Positions 17,725-26,473 of a DNA stretch of 64,000 nt are shown here, piece after piece. This DNA comes from Roseibium aquae (GTDB lineage Bacteria > Pseudomonadota > Alphaproteobacteria > Rhizobiales > Stappiaceae), in the NCBI RefSeq assembly GCF_008711285.1, contig NZ_VXDC01000007.1, forward strand, positions 273,652 through 337,651, given 5' to 3'. The notes below the pieces were generated by a model. That model made no database searches. It saw only the letters and a list, made by a program, of their open reading frames with translations, and had not been told where the DNA came from. Within the stretch, counting starts at the first letter, position 1. Each line of letters starts with the position of its first letter. The translations under genes were made by a program, and so were the position numbers.

Positions 17725-18741
17725 TTAATCCAACGATCGGTCGACCGAAGGTCCCCGTGGCGCGGCAGCGCGGCGGAGCCGGTCGTTGATCGCTTCGCCA
17801 AGGCCGGTTTCCGGAATGGGCTGGACACAGATCCGGTCCGCCCCGGTGGCGTCGAGTTCCCGCAGAGCGCAAAACAGACGGGCCGCCGCTTCGACGAGAT
17901 CTCCGTCCGGGCTCAGGTTGACAAAGGCGATCGCCCGGTCCGCGCCGGCCGGCGGCACCGGGCCGAAAGCCAGAACGGCCTCTCCGCCCTGCACCTCGGT
18001 TGCATTCAACCTCACCGCTGCTTCCGGAGCATAATGGGATCGCAGCATGCCCGGGGCCATTGGACCAGCCTGTTCGGCGGCGCCTGGTGTTGCCGAGACC
18101 GCGCAGGCCCGGCCCAGAACGTTTTCGATTGCCTCCCGCGACAGTCCTCCTGGCCTCAGGATGCAGGGGGTGTCTTCCAGACAGGACACGATGGTCGATT
18201 CGATCCCGACCGGGCACGGACCTGCATCGAGCACACCGGCAAGCCAGGGACCCAGGTCATCGATTACGTCCTGCGCGGTGGTGGCGCTGATGCGTCCGGA
18301 CCGGTTTGCGCTTGGCGCCGCCAGGGGCCGTCCTGTTTGCCGCGCCAGCATTTGCATCGCCCGCGCGGCGGGCACCCGCAGTGCGACCGTGGCCAGGCCG
18401 GCTGTCGCAAGGTCGCAGATCGCGCTTTCGGCTCTCTTCGGCAGCACGAGGGTCATTGGCCCGGGCCAGAAAGCCTGTGCCAGCGCATCCGCGTCCGCAT
18501 TGAAAACCGCGTGGCGCCGCGCGGCCTCTGCGCTTTCCACATGGGATATGAGTGGATTGAAGTGCGGCCGGCCCTTGGCTTGAAAGATTTTCGCGCAGGC
18601 TTCGGGCGACGTTGCATCGGCGGCCAGGCCGTAAACGGTCTCGGTGGGAACGCCGACCAACTGCCCGGTGGACAAGGCCTCGGCGGCTTCGTTCAGGCAA
18701 GCCCCGTCCGGATTTTTCGGATCGATTTTCCAGCGCCGCAT
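17725..18741 (-). CDS. L-threonylcarbamoyladenylate synthase (Sua5/TsaC with C-terminal Sua5 domain)
   Basis: This enzyme makes threonylcarbamoyl-AMP from threonine, bicarbonate and ATP for the t6A37 modification of ANN-decoding tRNAs. The product is 338 residues: a YrdC domain (GVPTETVYGLAADATS, FQAKGRPHFNPLISH, LAAPSANRSGRIS) followed by a linker (GMLRSHYAPE) and a Sua5 domain. That makes it the long Sua5 form rather than short TsaC. The start is ATG 18741 after GGAGGGGTG. It is divergent from the acyl-CoA dehydrogenase operon. Confidence 0.94.
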   Translation of the reverse strand: MRRWKIDPKNPDGACLNEAAEALSTGQLVGVPTETVYGLAADATSPEACAKIFQAKGRPHFNPLISHVESAEAARRHAVFNADADALAQAFWPGPMTLVLPKRAESAICDLATAGLATVALRVPAARAMQMLARQTGRPLAAPSANRSGRISATTAQDVIDDLGPWLAGVLDAGPCPVGIESTIVSCLEDTPCILRPGGLSREAIENVLGRACAVSATPGAAEQAGPMAPGMLRSHYAPEAAVRLNATEVQGGEAVLAFGPVPPAGADRAIAFVNLSPDGDLVEAAARLFCALRELDATGADRICVQPIPETGLGEAINDRLRRAAAPRGPSVDRSLD

Positions 18742-18793
18742 CACCCCTCCGGAAACAATGTCCGTGAATCTTCCATCTTGCGCAAGACATAGG

Positions 18794-18810
18794 TTGACGT
18801 TTACGTAAAC
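18794..18810. promoter_or_regulatory. TTGACG overlapping palindrome GTTTACGTAAAC
   Basis: A -35-like TTGACG (18794-18799) runs into the 12-bp perfect palindrome GTTTACGTAAAC (18799-18810), about 115 bases upstream of the acyl-CoA dehydrogenase. The layout suggests an operator of a MerR-, GntR- or TetR-type regulator of acyl-CoA catabolism; the regulator is not in the window. Confidence 0.4.
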
Positions 18811-18925
18811 GACGATAGTGTTCACACCATGCGTGTTTCGGTCGCCTTGTGCGCCGGACTTGCGATAAGGTCAAGTTGCCGGTCCGCTTGGGACAAAGAG
18901 CAATAATTATCAGGGAGGGTCGTGC

Positions 18926-20707
18926 ATGTATCGCGCGCCTGTTGAAGAGATCGCCTTTACACTGAAAGCCGTGTGTGGCCTGGAAGACGTCCAGGCCGCC
19001 AAGCCTCATGCCGACCTCAGTGAGGATCTGATCGATGCGATCCTGTCGGAGGCCGGGAAGTTTGCCGCCGAAGAGATTGCCCCTCTCAATTCGGTGGCGG
19101 ATAGCCATGGAACGACACTGAAGAATGGCGAAGTGACAACCGCGCCGGGATGGCGGGATCTCTACCGTCGCTGGATCGAGGGCGGCTGGAACGGCCTGTC
19201 GGCTCCCGAAGAGACGGGCGGCCAGGCCTTGCCGCAGATGCTTTCGGCCGCGGCCATGGAAATGTGGAACTCCGGATCCATGGCCTTCGCCATCGGGCCG
19301 ACCCTGACGATGGGCGCCATCGAGGCGATCGAAAAGCACGCCTCGGTCGCGTTGAAGGCCACCTACCTGGAAAAACTGACGTCGGGCGAATGGATGGGAA
19401 CCATGAACCTGACCGAGCCGCAGGCCGGCTCCGATTTGAGTGCCCTGAGGGCGCGGGCCGAACCTCAGGGGGACGGCACGTACCGGATTTTCGGGCAGAA
19501 GATTTTCATCACCTATGGCGAACACGATCTGACGGACAACATCGTGCATCTCGTCCTGGCGCGCTTGCCGGACGCGCCAGCGGGAACGCGCGGGATCTCG
19601 CTTTTCCTGGTTCCGAAATTCCTGGTCAACGAGGATGGGTCGCTTGGCGCGCGCAACGACGTTTGGTGCAATGGCGTCGAGCACAAGCTGGGCATTCATG
19701 GATCCCCGACCTGCACGATGATCTACGGCGACAAGGGCGGGGCCGTCGGATGGCTGGTTGGCGAGGAAAACAAGGGCCTTGCCTGCATGTTCACCATGAT
19801 GAACAACGCCCGTCTCGCGGTCGGCATTCAAGGTCTCGGCGTGGCCGAACGCGCCACGCAGGAAGCGCAGGCCTATGCGCTGGAGCGCAAGCAGGGCCGG
19901 GTTCCCGGCCAGACGGGGGAGGGCATGATCGCCATCGCCCACCATCCGGATATCAAGCGCTCGCTCCTGGGTATGCGTTCGCGAACGCAGGTTGCGCGGG
20001 CCATCTGCTATTCCTGCGCCCATGCCATCGACATGGCCGCAACGGCGGAAGATCCGCAGCAGAAGGCCTTTTGGTCGGAACGCGCCGGGTTCCTGACCCC
20101 CATCGCGAAGGCGATCTCGACCGACTTTGGCGTTGAGGTGGCCTCCATCGGTGTCCAGATCCACGGTGGCATGGGGTATGTGGAAGAGACCGGCGTGGCG
20201 CAGCACCTGCGCGATGCCCGCATTGCGCCGATCTATGAAGGCACCAACGGGATCCAGGCGATCGATCTTGTCGCGCGCAAGCTGCCGCTGTCCGGCGGAG
20301 ATCATGTGCGCGGGTTTATTGGTGAACTCCGCGACATCGCGCGCCAGGTCATGCAGTCCAACCGGCCCGAGTTCGGCAACACGGCCGAGCGGCTGGCCCA
20401 GGCCATCGACGATTTTGAGGAAGCGACCGAATGGATGCTTCAGGCGCAAGCCGAAGGCAGGACCGATGACGTGCTTGCCGGCGCCACACCCTACCTGCGG
20501 ATGGCGGGACTGACCTATGGCGGAATTTTGCTGGCCAAGGGGGCGTTGAAATCCGGTTTGGAAAACCGGGCCGCCCGGACGCAGCGCACCGTGATGGCGC
20601 GCAGCTTCGCCCTGACGCTGCTGTGTGATGTTGCCGGAATCAAACAGGATGTCCTCGGTTCTGCGGACAGCATTCTGGCATTCGATCCGGAGGTGGTTGC
20701 GTCCTAA
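18926..20707 (+). CDS. Acyl-CoA dehydrogenase, long DmdC-like type
   Basis: The product is 593 residues, longer than the usual 380 because of an N-terminal segment and a C-terminal helical domain, as in the family that includes methylmercaptopropionyl-CoA dehydrogenase DmdC. Signatures are MGTMNLTEPQAGSDLSALR for FAD and substrate, GQKIFITYGEHDL, QIHGGMGYVEETG, and IYEGTNGIQAIDLVARK with the catalytic glutamate. It oxidises an acyl-CoA to the 2-enoyl-CoA. The gene is followed after 28 bases by a crotonase and then an SDR, making a short beta-oxidation-like operon. The real substrate cannot be deduced; dmdA and dmdB are absent here. Confidence 0.92.
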   Translation: MYRAPVEEIAFTLKAVCGLEDVQAAKPHADLSEDLIDAILSEAGKFAAEEIAPLNSVADSHGTTLKNGEVTTAPGWRDLYRRWIEGGWNGLSAPEETGGQALPQMLSAAAMEMWNSGSMAFAIGPTLTMGAIEAIEKHASVALKATYLEKLTSGEWMGTMNLTEPQAGSDLSALRARAEPQGDGTYRIFGQKIFITYGEHDLTDNIVHLVLARLPDAPAGTRGISLFLVPKFLVNEDGSLGARNDVWCNGVEHKLGIHGSPTCTMIYGDKGGAVGWLVGEENKGLACMFTMMNNARLAVGIQGLGVAERATQEAQAYALERKQGRVPGQTGEGMIAIAHHPDIKRSLLGMRSRTQVARAICYSCAHAIDMAATAEDPQQKAFWSERAGFLTPIAKAISTDFGVEVASIGVQIHGGMGYVEETGVAQHLRDARIAPIYEGTNGIQAIDLVARKLPLSGGDHVRGFIGELRDIARQVMQSNRPEFGNTAERLAQAIDDFEEATEWMLQAQAEGRTDDVLAGATPYLRMAGLTYGGILLAKGALKSGLENRAARTQRTVMARSFALTLLCDVAGIKQDVLGSADSILAFDPEVVAS

Positions 20708-20735
20708 GCAGCTGATTTGAAAAAAGGGTATTGGA

Positions 20736-21479
20736 ATGATCACGCAGTCTGTCGAGGACGGCGTCAGGATTTTGCGTCTTGATCGACCGGAAAAGAAGAA
20801 CGCCTTGACCGGGGAAATGTACACCGCCCTGGCGCAAGCGCTGGAAACGGCGAATGACGACGATACGATCCGCTGTCAGCTCATCTGCGGTCACCCGGGG
20901 GCGTTCACCGGCGGCAACGATATTGCCGACTTCCTGCAATATGCGGGCAAGGTCGACATGACGAAAACCCCGGTCGTTCGGTTTCTCCGGGCACTGGCGC
21001 GCAACGACACCCCGCTGGTGGCGGCAGTTGACGGCGTGGCCATCGGGGTGGGCGCCACGCTGCTGATGCATTGTGACATGGTGTTCGCCTCGCCCGCGGC
21101 CTTCATCCGTTCGCCGTTCGTCGATCTCGGTCTGGTGCCCGAAGCCGGGTCCAGCCTGCTCGGCCCTGCCCTGATGGGGCACGCCCGCGCCTTCGAACTC
21201 CTCTGTCTCGGACGCGGTCTTTCGGCGGAGCGGGCCTACGAAGTCGGACTGGTGAATGAGATCGCCGACGATGCACAGGCGGCAGCGCTGGCCTGCGCCA
21301 GGGAGATTGCGGCCAAGCCCGCCGAAGCGATGAAACTGGCGCGCCGCCTCCTGCGCGGGAACACGAAACCCCTCGAGGAGCGGGTCGAAGAGGAGGCCGC
21401 GATTTTCGCGCAGCGGCTGACGGCGCCGGAAACGGTCGCGGCCTTTCAGGCCTTCATGATGAAAGGCAAGTCCGGCTGA
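20736..21479 (+). CDS. Enoyl-CoA hydratase/isomerase (crotonase family)
   Basis: The product is 247 residues with the crotonase fold: RLDRPEKKNALTGEMY near the N-terminus, HPGAFTGGNDIADF for the oxyanion hole, AIGVGATLLMHCDM, and SPFVDLGLVPEAGSSLLGP. It would hydrate or isomerise the enoyl-CoA made by the upstream dehydrogenase. Aspartate/leucine occupy the positions around the second oxyanion strand where many hydratases have Glu (FVDLGLVPE), so isomerase activity is possible. It is the middle gene of the operon, with the SDR start 27 bases past its stop. Confidence 0.9.
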   Translation: MITQSVEDGVRILRLDRPEKKNALTGEMYTALAQALETANDDDTIRCQLICGHPGAFTGGNDIADFLQYAGKVDMTKTPVVRFLRALARNDTPLVAAVDGVAIGVGATLLMHCDMVFASPAAFIRSPFVDLGLVPEAGSSLLGPALMGHARAFELLCLGRGLSAERAYEVGLVNEIADDAQAAALACAREIAAKPAEAMKLARRLLRGNTKPLEERVEEEAAIFAQRLTAPETVAAFQAFMMKGKSG

Positions 21480-21506
21480 ATGCGGCCGATTGTAGGGAGA
21501 CACTCA

Positions 21507-22376
21507 ATGAGTTTGCAGGGAAAGACACTCTTCATCACGGGAGCCTCCCGGGGCATCGGCAAGGCGATTGCGCTGCGCGCGGCCCGCGACGGAGCCAATA
21601 TCGCGATTGCCGCGAAGACCGCCGAGCCCCATCCGAAACTGGAGGGGACGATCTATAGCGCGGCCGAGGAGATCGAGGCGGCCGGCGGCAAAGCGCTGCC
21701 GCTTGTCCTTGATGTGCGCGACGACGAGGCGGTGAAGGCGGCCATCGACAAGACGGCCGACACCTTTGGCGGCCTGGATATCCTGGTGAACAATGCCAGC
21801 GCCATCCAGCTCACGCCCCTGTCCCAGACAGACATGAAGCGGTTCGATCTGATGCACCAGATCAACACCCGCGGCACCATGGCCTGCTGCAAGCATGCGG
21901 CTCCGCATCTGGCCAAGGCGGACAACCCGCACATTCTCATGCTGTCCCCGCCGCTGGACATGCAGGAAAAGTGGTTCGCGCCCTTCACCCCCTATGCCAT
22001 TGCCAAATATGGCATGAGCCTTCTGGTGCTCGGGCTGGCCGGGGAACTGAGATCAAAGGGCATCGGCGTTAATGCCCTGTGGCCGCGCACGACCATTGCC
22101 ACGGCCGCCATCAAGAACATCATCGGCGGTGACAAGATGATGCAGCAAAGCCGGACACCCGGCATCCTGGCCGATGCCGCGTATGAGGTCTTCACCTCGC
22201 CGGCGAAGGAGTTCTCCGGCCGGTTCTTGATCGACGACACGTTCCTGGCCAGCCGCGGCGTGACCGATTTCGACCAGTACCGGGTCGATCCGTCGCTGGC
22301 CCTGGCCCCGGATTTCTTCGTGCCCGACGACAGCACGCCCCCTTGCGATCTGGGGCCGGTGAAAGAAACCGTCTGA
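21507..22376 (+). CDS. Short-chain dehydrogenase (HSDL2-like)
   Basis: The product is 289 residues from ATG 21507, which follows TAGGGAGA; the upstream in-frame ATG at 21480 lacks such a site. Motifs are TGASRGIGKA for the nucleotide, LDILVNNASA, and the catalytic pair in YAIAKYGMS (Tyr and Lys). AAKTAEPHPKLEGTIYSAAE is typical of the hydroxysteroid-dehydrogenase-like protein 2 group. The conserved serine before YxxxK is present as LSPPLDMQ. It probably oxidises or reduces a 3-hydroxy or 3-keto acyl product of the same pathway. Confidence 0.9.
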   Translation: MSLQGKTLFITGASRGIGKAIALRAARDGANIAIAAKTAEPHPKLEGTIYSAAEEIEAAGGKALPLVLDVRDDEAVKAAIDKTADTFGGLDILVNNASAIQLTPLSQTDMKRFDLMHQINTRGTMACCKHAAPHLAKADNPHILMLSPPLDMQEKWFAPFTPYAIAKYGMSLLVLGLAGELRSKGIGVNALWPRTTIATAAIKNIIGGDKMMQQSRTPGILADAAYEVFTSPAKEFSGRFLIDDTFLASRGVTDFDQYRVDPSLALAPDFFVPDDSTPPCDLGPVKETV

Positions 22377-22420
22377 GCCGCCACGGTCCCGGGAGACGAT
22401 GGCCGGCCGGTTATGTCCGG

Positions 22421-23425
22421 TCAGTCGAATTCCGGGCCGCGGGCACGGTAAGGAGTGATTTCCTTCCAGGCCTTCATCAGGGTTTCCAATTCGTCGTCGG
22501 TATGGGGCGGCAGCACGATCTCGATGCGGATCATCAGATCACCGTGCCCGCCGGTCTTGGTCGGCAGGCCCTTGCCTTTCAGCCGCATGGTCTTGCCGCT
22601 CGATGTGTTGGCCGGGATTGTGAGATTGACCGCACCGGTCAGGGTCGGGGTTCGGACCTTCGTGCCCAACACCGCCTCGTAAAGCGTCACCGGCAGGTTC
22701 AGGTAAAGGTCGTAGCCGTCGACCTCGAACAGTTTGTGCGGCCGGATCTTCAGTTCAACCATGACATCGCCGGCAGGGCCGCCGGTTTCCGAAGGATACC
22801 CCTGGGCCTTGAGACGGATTTTCTCGCCATCCGTCACGCCGGCCGGAATCGCCACATTGACAGTCTTGCCGCTCGGCAGCGTCACCTGGGTCTTGCCGGT
22901 GGTCGCGATGTCTTCAAGGCTGACGCGGACCATGATTTCCGCATTCCTGCCCTTGGCTGGCCGGGTGGCCCCGGGGTCGCCTCGCGGGTCCGGGCCGGCG
23001 CCCGGCCCCTGCCGTCCCGCGCGGCGCCCGGCACCGCCAAACCCGCCCAGGATGTCGTTCAGGATATCGTCGAAAGCCCCGCCGCCAGGGTCGCCGGTGG
23101 TTTGATGCCGAAAACCGCGCGTGCTGCCGGCGCCTGGCCCGCCGGCTCCGCCGAAGTCGGAAAAGCCGCCAAATCCTTCAAAGCCGTGCGTCTGGAATTT
23201 CGGTTTGCCCTCCGCATCGATTTCCCCGCGGTCGAACTTTCCGCGCTTTGCACTGTCGCCGATGATCTCATAGGCCTGATTGACTTCGGAAAACCGGGTC
23301 TGGGCAGTCGGATCATCCTTGTTCTGGTCCGGGTGATACTGCTTTGCCAGCTTCCGAAAGGCCTTCTTGATGTCACTTTCGCTTGCGGTCTTCGACACAC
23401 CAAGCACTGAATATGGGTCGCGCAT
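22421..23425 (-). CDS. DnaJ/CbpA-like J-domain co-chaperone
   Basis: The product is 334 residues. The J domain is at the N-terminus (YSVLGVSKTASESDIKKAFR) with the HPD tripeptide in KQYHPDQNKDD. A Gly/Phe-rich linker (GFEGFGGFSDFGGAGGPGAG) spans about 75-160. The C-terminal substrate-binding beta domains (VSLEDIATTGKTQVTLPSG; MRLKGKGLPTKTGGHGDLMI) follow, with no zinc finger, which is the CbpA (type II) arrangement. It would stimulate DnaK and help present unfolded proteins. It converges with the SDR gene 44 bases away. Confidence 0.92.
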   Translation of the reverse strand: MRDPYSVLGVSKTASESDIKKAFRKLAKQYHPDQNKDDPTAQTRFSEVNQAYEIIGDSAKRGKFDRGEIDAEGKPKFQTHGFEGFGGFSDFGGAGGPGAGSTRGFRHQTTGDPGGGAFDDILNDILGGFGGAGRRAGRQGPGAGPDPRGDPGATRPAKGRNAEIMVRVSLEDIATTGKTQVTLPSGKTVNVAIPAGVTDGEKIRLKAQGYPSETGGPAGDVMVELKIRPHKLFEVDGYDLYLNLPVTLYEAVLGTKVRTPTLTGAVNLTIPANTSSGKTMRLKGKGLPTKTGGHGDLMIRIEIVLPPHTDDELETLMKAWKEITPYRARGPEFD

Positions 23426-23625
23426 TCTTCCGTCACCAAATCTGACTGGAGCTACATTCCGCGAAAGCCTGTGCCAAACACCGCGTGAAAATCGCTGGCC
23501 TGGGCAGGGCGCGGTTTATTTCGGTTGCACTCTATATCGGAATTTCTAGGAAAAAATTCCAGATCACAGCGTGTGAAACTGGTCTTTTCACCGTTCGCTT
23601 TGTTTTACCTGGAAACGGCCGCAGT

Positions 23626-24105
23626 TCAAGCAGGCCCGGCGCTGAGGCCGGTTATCAGGACGGCATTTCGGGCATCGCGACAGGCGGTGCCGGAATAGAT
23701 CTGGACGCCGGCGATCGTGTTCGCGGTCGTTGAAAAGCCAAGGCACCCGGTTTGCGCCAAAGCATCCGTGTCGAGATCGGTCAGCGTGCCCGAGTTGCCG
23801 CTGTCCGGATTGCTCCACGGCACCCGGACCCCGGCGAGATCCAAATCGCTGCTCAGCGCGGAGCCGATCGCTTCGGCGATGAACGCCCGATCATCCTGAC
23901 CGATATCGGCATAGGCGATGTCCGTTCCGGAAGAAATGGCGCCAGTCAGCAGCATTGGGGTTTCCACATCCGTGCTGCCGAGCGGGACCGTCACCTGGCT
24001 GCACCCGGCGGCGATACCGGCGATCAAACCGGCTGCCACAAACCGGGAGCGGCCAAGCGGCTGGATCTTTGACCGGTGAGCAGTATATGAACCAACGCAC
24101 GCCAT
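23626..24105 (-). CDS. Surface lipoprotein, RT0821/Lpp0805-like
   Basis: The product is 159 residues from ATG 24105. After a basic N-terminus ([13 protein letters not shown]) comes a hydrophobic stretch and a lipobox, LIAGIAAGC, so the cysteine should be lipidated. The mature part contains [20 protein letters not shown] and ends near [16 protein letters not shown], a pattern I recall in the small outer-membrane RT0821/Lpp0805 family often found next to pdxH. Biological role is unknown. It diverges from pdxH; the start codons are 66 bases apart. Confidence 0.8.
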   Translation of the reverse strand: MACVGSYTAHRSKIQPLGRSRFVAAGLIAGIAAGCSQVTVPLGSTDVETPMLLTGAISSGTDIAYADIGQDDRAFIAEAIGSALSSDLDLAGVRVPWSNPDSGNSGTLTDLDTDALAQTGCLGFSTTANTIAGVQIYSGTACRDARNAVLITGLSAGPA

Positions 24106-24171
24106 ATCGAGGCCTCTGGTAACCACTCCAACCGGGGTTGGAGACCGAATAAACCCATTGAAGCGAGTCCA

Positions 24172-24807
24172 ATGACAGACATCCACGATCCCGCCAAAGA
24201 GTTAACAAACGGTGACTTCACGGAAGCATCGGAACCATTTCAGCTTTTTGGACAGTGGCTTGAAGATGCGACAGCGTCGGAGCCCAACGATCCGAATGCG
24301 CTTGCTCTTTCCACGGTCGATGCGGACGGCTTGCCGAATGTGCGCATGGTGCTCCTGAAGGGCTTCGACGAACACGGCTTCGTCTTCTACACCAACCTGG
24401 AGAGCGCCAAAGGACGCGAGTTGCTTGGCGCGCGCAAGGCGGCCATGTGTTTCCATTGGAAGTCCCTGAGGCGCCAGATCCGCATTCGCGGGACCGTCGC
24501 CACCGTGGCCGACGAGGAAGCGGACGCCTACTACCAGTCCCGGCCAAGGGGCAGCCGGATCGGCGCCTGGGCTTCCAAACAGTCGCGGCCGCTGGAAAGC
24601 CGGTTTGCCTTGGAAAAGGAAGTCGCCCGCTACACCGCCAAATTCGCGATTGGCGAAATTCCCCGGCCAGACCATTGGACCGGGCTGCGCCTGACGCCTT
24701 TGTCGATCGAATTCTGGCATGACCGGCCGTTCCGGTTGCATGATCGGGTCGTGTTCCGCCGCGACGCAGACGGCACGGGCTGGCAAAAACAGCGCCTCTA
24801 TCCCTGA
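24172..24807 (+). CDS. pdxH: Pyridoxamine 5'-phosphate oxidase
   Basis: This FMN enzyme oxidises pyridoxamine or pyridoxine 5'-phosphate to pyridoxal 5'-phosphate. The product is 211 residues, normal length. Signatures are [49 protein letters not shown] and the C-terminal [17 protein letters not shown] with QRLYP at the end. The gene overlaps the upstream region of the lipoprotein gene on the other strand, so their promoters must lie within the same short stretch. It converges with corA after 3 bases. Confidence 0.97.
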   Translation: MTDIHDPAKELTNGDFTEASEPFQLFGQWLEDATASEPNDPNALALSTVDADGLPNVRMVLLKGFDEHGFVFYTNLESAKGRELLGARKAAMCFHWKSLRRQIRIRGTVATVADEEADAYYQSRPRGSRIGAWASKQSRPLESRFALEKEVARYTAKFAIGEIPRPDHWTGLRLTPLSIEFWHDRPFRLHDRVVFRRDADGTGWQKQRLYP

Positions 24808-24810
24808 CGG

Positions 24811-25785
24811 CTACAAAAGCTTCCGCCATCGGAAAAAGAGGAACGTGAGCAGCACCGATGTGACCATCATCATGATGGAGAACCAGAAACCCATCCGCCA
24901 TTGCAATTCCGGAATATTCTCGAAATTCATCCCGTAAACCGAGGCAATGAGGGTCGGCGGCAGGAAAATCACCCCAAGAAACGAAAAGATCTTGCCGATC
25001 TGGTTTTGTTCGAGGCTGATCAAGCCGACGGTCGCGTCAAGAAGGTAGTTCAGTTTCGCGTCCAGGGCGTCGCCATGTTCCTTGATCGAGTGAATGTCCC
25101 GCCCGAACAACTGCAAGCTGGCTTTTTGAGGGTCGCTCAAAGCAACCTTCGCGGCATGTGCGTCCAGAAACAGAAGCAGCCGGGCAAGGCTCGCGCACAC
25201 GTCATGGAGTGCCGCGACGGTCAAGGACAGCCGTCCCTGGCCGCGGATCGCCTCCTGATAGACCGGTGTGCGGCGGGAGGAAACGCCGTCCTCGAAGACA
25301 TGCAGGGCCAATTTGTCATGATCGGCGGACGCCCGCTCCATCGCCTCGGCCGTGCCGTCGACCATGATTTCCATCAAGGAAAAAAAGACCGCTGGCCCCA
25401 TGTGCTGAACGGTTTGATCGCTTTGGACCAGCCGGCTCAAAAGGTCGAGGGATTTGATGTTGCCATGACGGACTGTGACCAGCCGCTTTGAACTCAAGAC
25501 AAACGTGACAAGCCCTTGATCCGTGCCCCTTTCAACGGAGGACACGGGCATCGGAGCGGTCATGACCAATGCGCCGGGTTCATCATAAAGGCGGGCGGAG
25601 GATTCGATGGACCGCATTTCGTCCCGCTTGGGGATCGCCGCCCCCATGAGCTTTTCAGCGGCAGCCTGTTCATCCTCTGTCGGGCTGTGAAGATCGATCC
25701 AGACCGAGGTCGCCGGGAGCGGCGTTCCAGCACTCAGTTCCACCCGCTCCAGGCCGGAGGCCGAGGGGCAATAAGCAACGATCAT
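24811..25785 (-). CDS. corA: CorA-family divalent metal ion transporter
   Basis: The product is 324 residues from ATG 25785, where the family-like N-terminus begins. Residues 1-250 are a large cytoplasmic alpha/beta plus helical funnel. Two C-terminal membrane helices follow, with the CorA signature YGMNFENIPEL in the loop between them (YGMN) and a basic C-terminus FFRWRKLL. It should form a pentamer passing Mg2+ (or Co2+/Ni2+). The upstream part of the open frame (a serine/cysteine-rich extension) is not used because it lacks a convincing ribosome site. Confidence 0.93.
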   Translation of the reverse strand: MIVAYCPSASGLERVELSAGTPLPATSVWIDLHSPTEDEQAAAEKLMGAAIPKRDEMRSIESSARLYDEPGALVMTAPMPVSSVERGTDQGLVTFVLSSKRLVTVRHGNIKSLDLLSRLVQSDQTVQHMGPAVFFSLMEIMVDGTAEAMERASADHDKLALHVFEDGVSSRRTPVYQEAIRGQGRLSLTVAALHDVCASLARLLLFLDAHAAKVALSDPQKASLQLFGRDIHSIKEHGDALDAKLNYLLDATVGLISLEQNQIGKIFSFLGVIFLPPTLIASVYGMNFENIPELQWRMGFWFSIMMMVTSVLLTFLFFRWRKLL

Positions 25786-25985
25786 GATACCGCTCCGCAA
25801 AGTGCGGCCCGTCTCCTGGACAAAGGCCCGTTCACCCTGCCGGGTATCGCACGAGTGGGCGGATCGGTCCACCTGCCAGAGGAAAAGCAACTTCCATCCT
25901 GCACGTACGCGGACCGCGCGCGTTCAACCCGGCGGCCGTGCCTGCTGCGGGTCAGGTTCAAGCTTTGCCTGCGGGGAGGGCAGGC

Positions 25986-26198
25986 TTACTTGACGATTTT
26001 ATAGCCCGCGCCCTTGGTGCAGATTGCCGCCGCATTGACAGCTGCAATGCCGACCGGCTTGTACCGGTTTTCCAGTTTTGTGCCGGATTGAGGTTGGGGA
26101 GCGGGCGTGGCTTTTTGCTCGGACATGTTCTTTGCCATTTGTTCGGACGCGATCACCAAGCCTGCGTACCGAATGAGACTTTCCTGTGACCGGACCAT
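25986..26198 (-). CDS. Small hypothetical protein (70 residues)
   Basis: The frame ending at 25986 has a plausible gene only at its 3' end. From ATG 26198 it reads MVRSQESLIRYAGLVIASEQ, then MAKNMSEQKATPAPQ, and finishes ENRYKPVGIAAVNAAAICTK. The pattern (short amphipathic helix, Pro/Gln linker, Ala/Ile-rich C-terminal helix with a cysteine) is not random-looking. The rest of the long frame upstream is antisense to the DUF1499 gene. It sits 200 bases upstream of corA on the same strand. No function is proposed. Confidence 0.4.
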   Translation of the reverse strand: MVRSQESLIRYAGLVIASEQMAKNMSEQKATPAPQPQSGTKLENRYKPVGIAAVNAAAICTKGAGYKIVK

Positions 26199-26473
26199 CG
26201 AAAAATCGCCGGTCCTGATCCGCTTGTGCCTGAAGATGATGGGGTCTTGCCGATCATTCAGCCATTCAAAAAAAATGACGATTTGTAACCGGCTGTCAAT
26301 CGCCAATGCTTTGCCGGCTGTCATTTCGTATGCCCCTGTCCGGATCGAAGCGCAGGGTGGTCGCTTGCAGCGTGAAGCGGATGAACGTAAGCAGAAGGCA
26401 GAGCGGCCCGATGGGGTTGTTAAACCCAGCCGCGGCTCCGGGGAGAGCGGTGGGGCATCAGTCGGACGGAACC

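Noticed and set aside
18257..20824. 855-codon open frame on the minus strand across the acyl-CoA dehydrogenase gene
   Set aside because: It lies antisense to a well-supported enzyme gene. The protein is rich in Arg, Gly and His and shows no domain; long frames of this kind arise from GC-rich third positions.
18926..22376. DMSP demethylation (dmd) pathway
   Set aside because: The dehydrogenase resembles DmdC in length and family, but dmdA and dmdB are absent from the window, so the pathway name is not used.
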